A DNA stretch of 7,643 nucleotides, from contig JAKPEO010000058.1 of assembly GCA_029551925.1 (NCBI GenBank), positions 1 through 7,643 on the forward strand. Direction: 5' to 3'. The position numbers were made by a program, and so were the translations under genes. Below, piece after piece: positions 6,395 through 7,643 of the stretch (the first letter of the stretch is position 1; each line of letters starts with the position of its first letter). The stretch is from a bacterium (GTDB lineage Bacteria; JAGOBX01). The notes beneath the pieces were generated by a model, which was given only the letters and a program-made list of their open reading frames with translations, did not search any database and was not told the origin of the DNA.

Positions 6395-7643
6395 TTATCA
6401 AAAAAAATAAAAAGCTTCGGCTGAATTTTCAATATATCAAACAACTTAAGAATGTTCATTACTCTCTTCTTCAAAGTTTTTTTTAGATTTACAAATACAA
6501 TTATTTCTATCTGTTCTTTATTATTTTTAAAAAATTCATAAATTTCGCAATCATTATTAAGTAACATCACATAATTTTTTTTTAAGTCATTTATAATATT
6601 TTCCGCAAAACAATCATCAAATAAAAGCGCCATTTTTTTTCCGGTATGCATATTAAGCCAAACGCTTAAATGTTCGATGTTTTCTATTTTGTTTTTATAT
6701 TTCTTTAAAACTATTATTTCACAATTTTTTTCAGTAATATAATTTTCGAGTTCTGAAATTTCAAATATCTTTTGGTTGAATAATTCTAATATTATTGATA
6801 CTGCGACCGCAATTATTAAAAATATAATAACAAATGTTGATAAATTTCGTTGATAATAAATACTTTGATACGGAGATTGATATTTGGGCTTTTGTAGAAC
6901 ATAAATTTGAGGTGTCTCTATATTTCCTATTTCATAAGATATATATTCTTTGATTTTATTTTGATACAATTGCTGTGTTAATTCTACATTTTTTTCAAGC
7001 GTTGAAAGCCGTATATGATCATTTGGAGTTGTTTTTACTTTTTTTTCAAGTTCATTAATTTCAAATATAAATAATTCATTTTCTTTTAATAAATCCGTTA
7101 ATTCTTTTTTTAATGCCAAAAGAATTCCGTTTTTTAATTGCGTTCGTTTTTTATTTATCGTATCTGTTAATTCATTAATTTTATTTTTATTTTGTTCGTT
7201 TTGATATTGCGTCAATGTCATTCGCTCATTTTCAAGTTTGAATATTTCTTGATATTCGGTTTTTAAAAAAACATTCTTTTCAATTAACGGCAAAATCTTT
7301 TCAATATTTTTTGTGAATAAAAAGTTTAACGGCAGTTTATCAATTTCCTCTATTATCTTTTCATATATTTTTATATTGCTTTTATTTTCGTTTAATACTC
7401 TTTTTTTCTTAATTAGATTTTTGATATTGGCATAATAATCAGAGATTGATAAAGTTGTATTTTGTAGATTCGGATTATTGATATAATAATTTTGCAGTTG
7501 GATAAGCGAATTTTCAAAGCATTCTATTATTTTATCAATCTGATTTTTCAAATGCTGCAAATATTGTTTTTTTTCATTTCTCAAACTTTCAGAAATATCA
7601 TAACTAATCAAAACATCAATAATCGCTTGAAGAATTTTCTGAG
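6391..7643 (-). CDS. Wzz/GumC-like polysaccharide co-polymerase, 5'-truncated by the window edge
   Basis: The frame is open from the right edge (417 full codons visible); the true start, the first membrane helix and the N-terminal Wzz domain lie outside. A TTG at 7611 is in frame, but coding-like sequence continues upstream of it (QKILQAIIDVL), so it is not the start. Counting from that TTG: residues 1-230 are charged and helical with heptad-like stretches, the periplasmic coiled coil. RLSTLEKNVELTQQLYQNKI (201-220) and IYVLQKPKYQSP (236-247) match the conserved segment and Pro-containing run before the second membrane helix in GumC/Wzz/BY-kinase proteins. About 258-278 is that helix (FVIIFLIIAVAVSIILELF). 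After it, residues 279-406 resemble the fused BY-kinase ATPase domain of the family but lack a Walker A loop and catalytic Asp motifs. The protein would control polymer chain length or bridge the export channel at the inner membrane. The next gene starts within its stop codon (ATGA). Confidence 0.85.
   Translation of the reverse strand, partial: QKILQAIIDVLISYDISESLRNEKKQYLQHLKNQIDKIIECFENSLIQLQNYYINNPNLQNTTLSISDYYANIKNLIKKKRVLNENKSNIKIYEKIIEEIDKLPLNFLFTKNIEKILPLIEKNVFLKTEYQEIFKLENERMTLTQYQNEQNKNKINELTDTINKKRTQLKNGILLALKKELTDLLKENELFIFEINELEKKVKTTPNDHIRLSTLEKNVELTQQLYQNKIKEYISYEIGNIETPQIYVLQKPKYQSPYQSIYYQRNLSTFVIIFLIIAVAVSIILELFNQKIFEISELENYITEKNCEIIVLKKYKNKIENIEHLSVWLNMHTGKKMALLFDDCFAENIINDLKKNYVMLLNNDCEIYEFFKNNKEQIEIIVFVNLKKTLKKRVMNILKLFDILKIQPKLFIFFDK

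Noticed and set aside
7609-7611. TTG at 7611 as the start of the co-polymerase gene
   Set aside because: The frame continues open to the window edge with family-like helix sequence, and the expected first membrane helix and Wzz domain are missing. The gene is cut by the window, not short.

Overview
The window is one co-directional block on the minus strand, almost entirely coding, from an AT-rich bacterium with a Gram-negative-type export and exopolysaccharide system. TGA serves as a stop twice (at 6391-6393 and 5312-5314) and Trp is read as TGG, so the ordinary bacterial code applies. Nothing fixes the taxon. The mix of propeller, fibronectin III and right-handed beta-helix modules in one large exported protein is common in the Bacteroidetes/Cloacimonetes/WOR-3 type of uncultured lineage, but that placement is only a guess.

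In transcription order (right to left) the layout has four genes. First, 7643-6391: the C-terminal part of a Wzz/GumC-like polysaccharide co-polymerase, with its start beyond the right edge. Second, 6394-5312: a secreted protein with an N-terminal FecR-like domain and a C-terminal bacterial Ig-like (Big_5/SbsA) domain, joined to the first gene by an ATGA stop/start overlap. Third, 5322-3967: a polytopic membrane protein of the O-antigen polymerase/ligase family, overlapping the second gene by 11 bases. Fourth, after a 27-base gap, 3939 to the left edge: at least 1313 residues of a giant secreted modular protein that stays open to base 1. Its order is signal peptide, six-repeat beta-propeller, FN3-like domain, beta-helix, FN3-like domain, second beta-helix. 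The fourth gene is easy to miss because it has no stop inside the window. I confirmed it by translating all 1313 codons by hand.

The overlaps and tiny spacer suggest a single operon. The first three genes look like parts of a surface-glycan assembly machine: chain-length control, a cell-envelope accessory protein, and a polymerase or ligase. The fourth gene is a large exported surface or extracellular protein, perhaps a glycan-binding, glycan-modifying or cell-surface partner of that polymer; this link is inferred from position only. No RNA genes, mobile elements, CRISPR arrays or convincing terminators were seen. The strongest oddities are a shrunken ATPase-like tail without a Walker A motif on the co-polymerase, the FecR-Big_5 architecture, a polymerase/ligase lacking the usual His near its conserved Glu-Gly motif, and two nearly identical 48-residue beta-helix entry modules in the giant protein.
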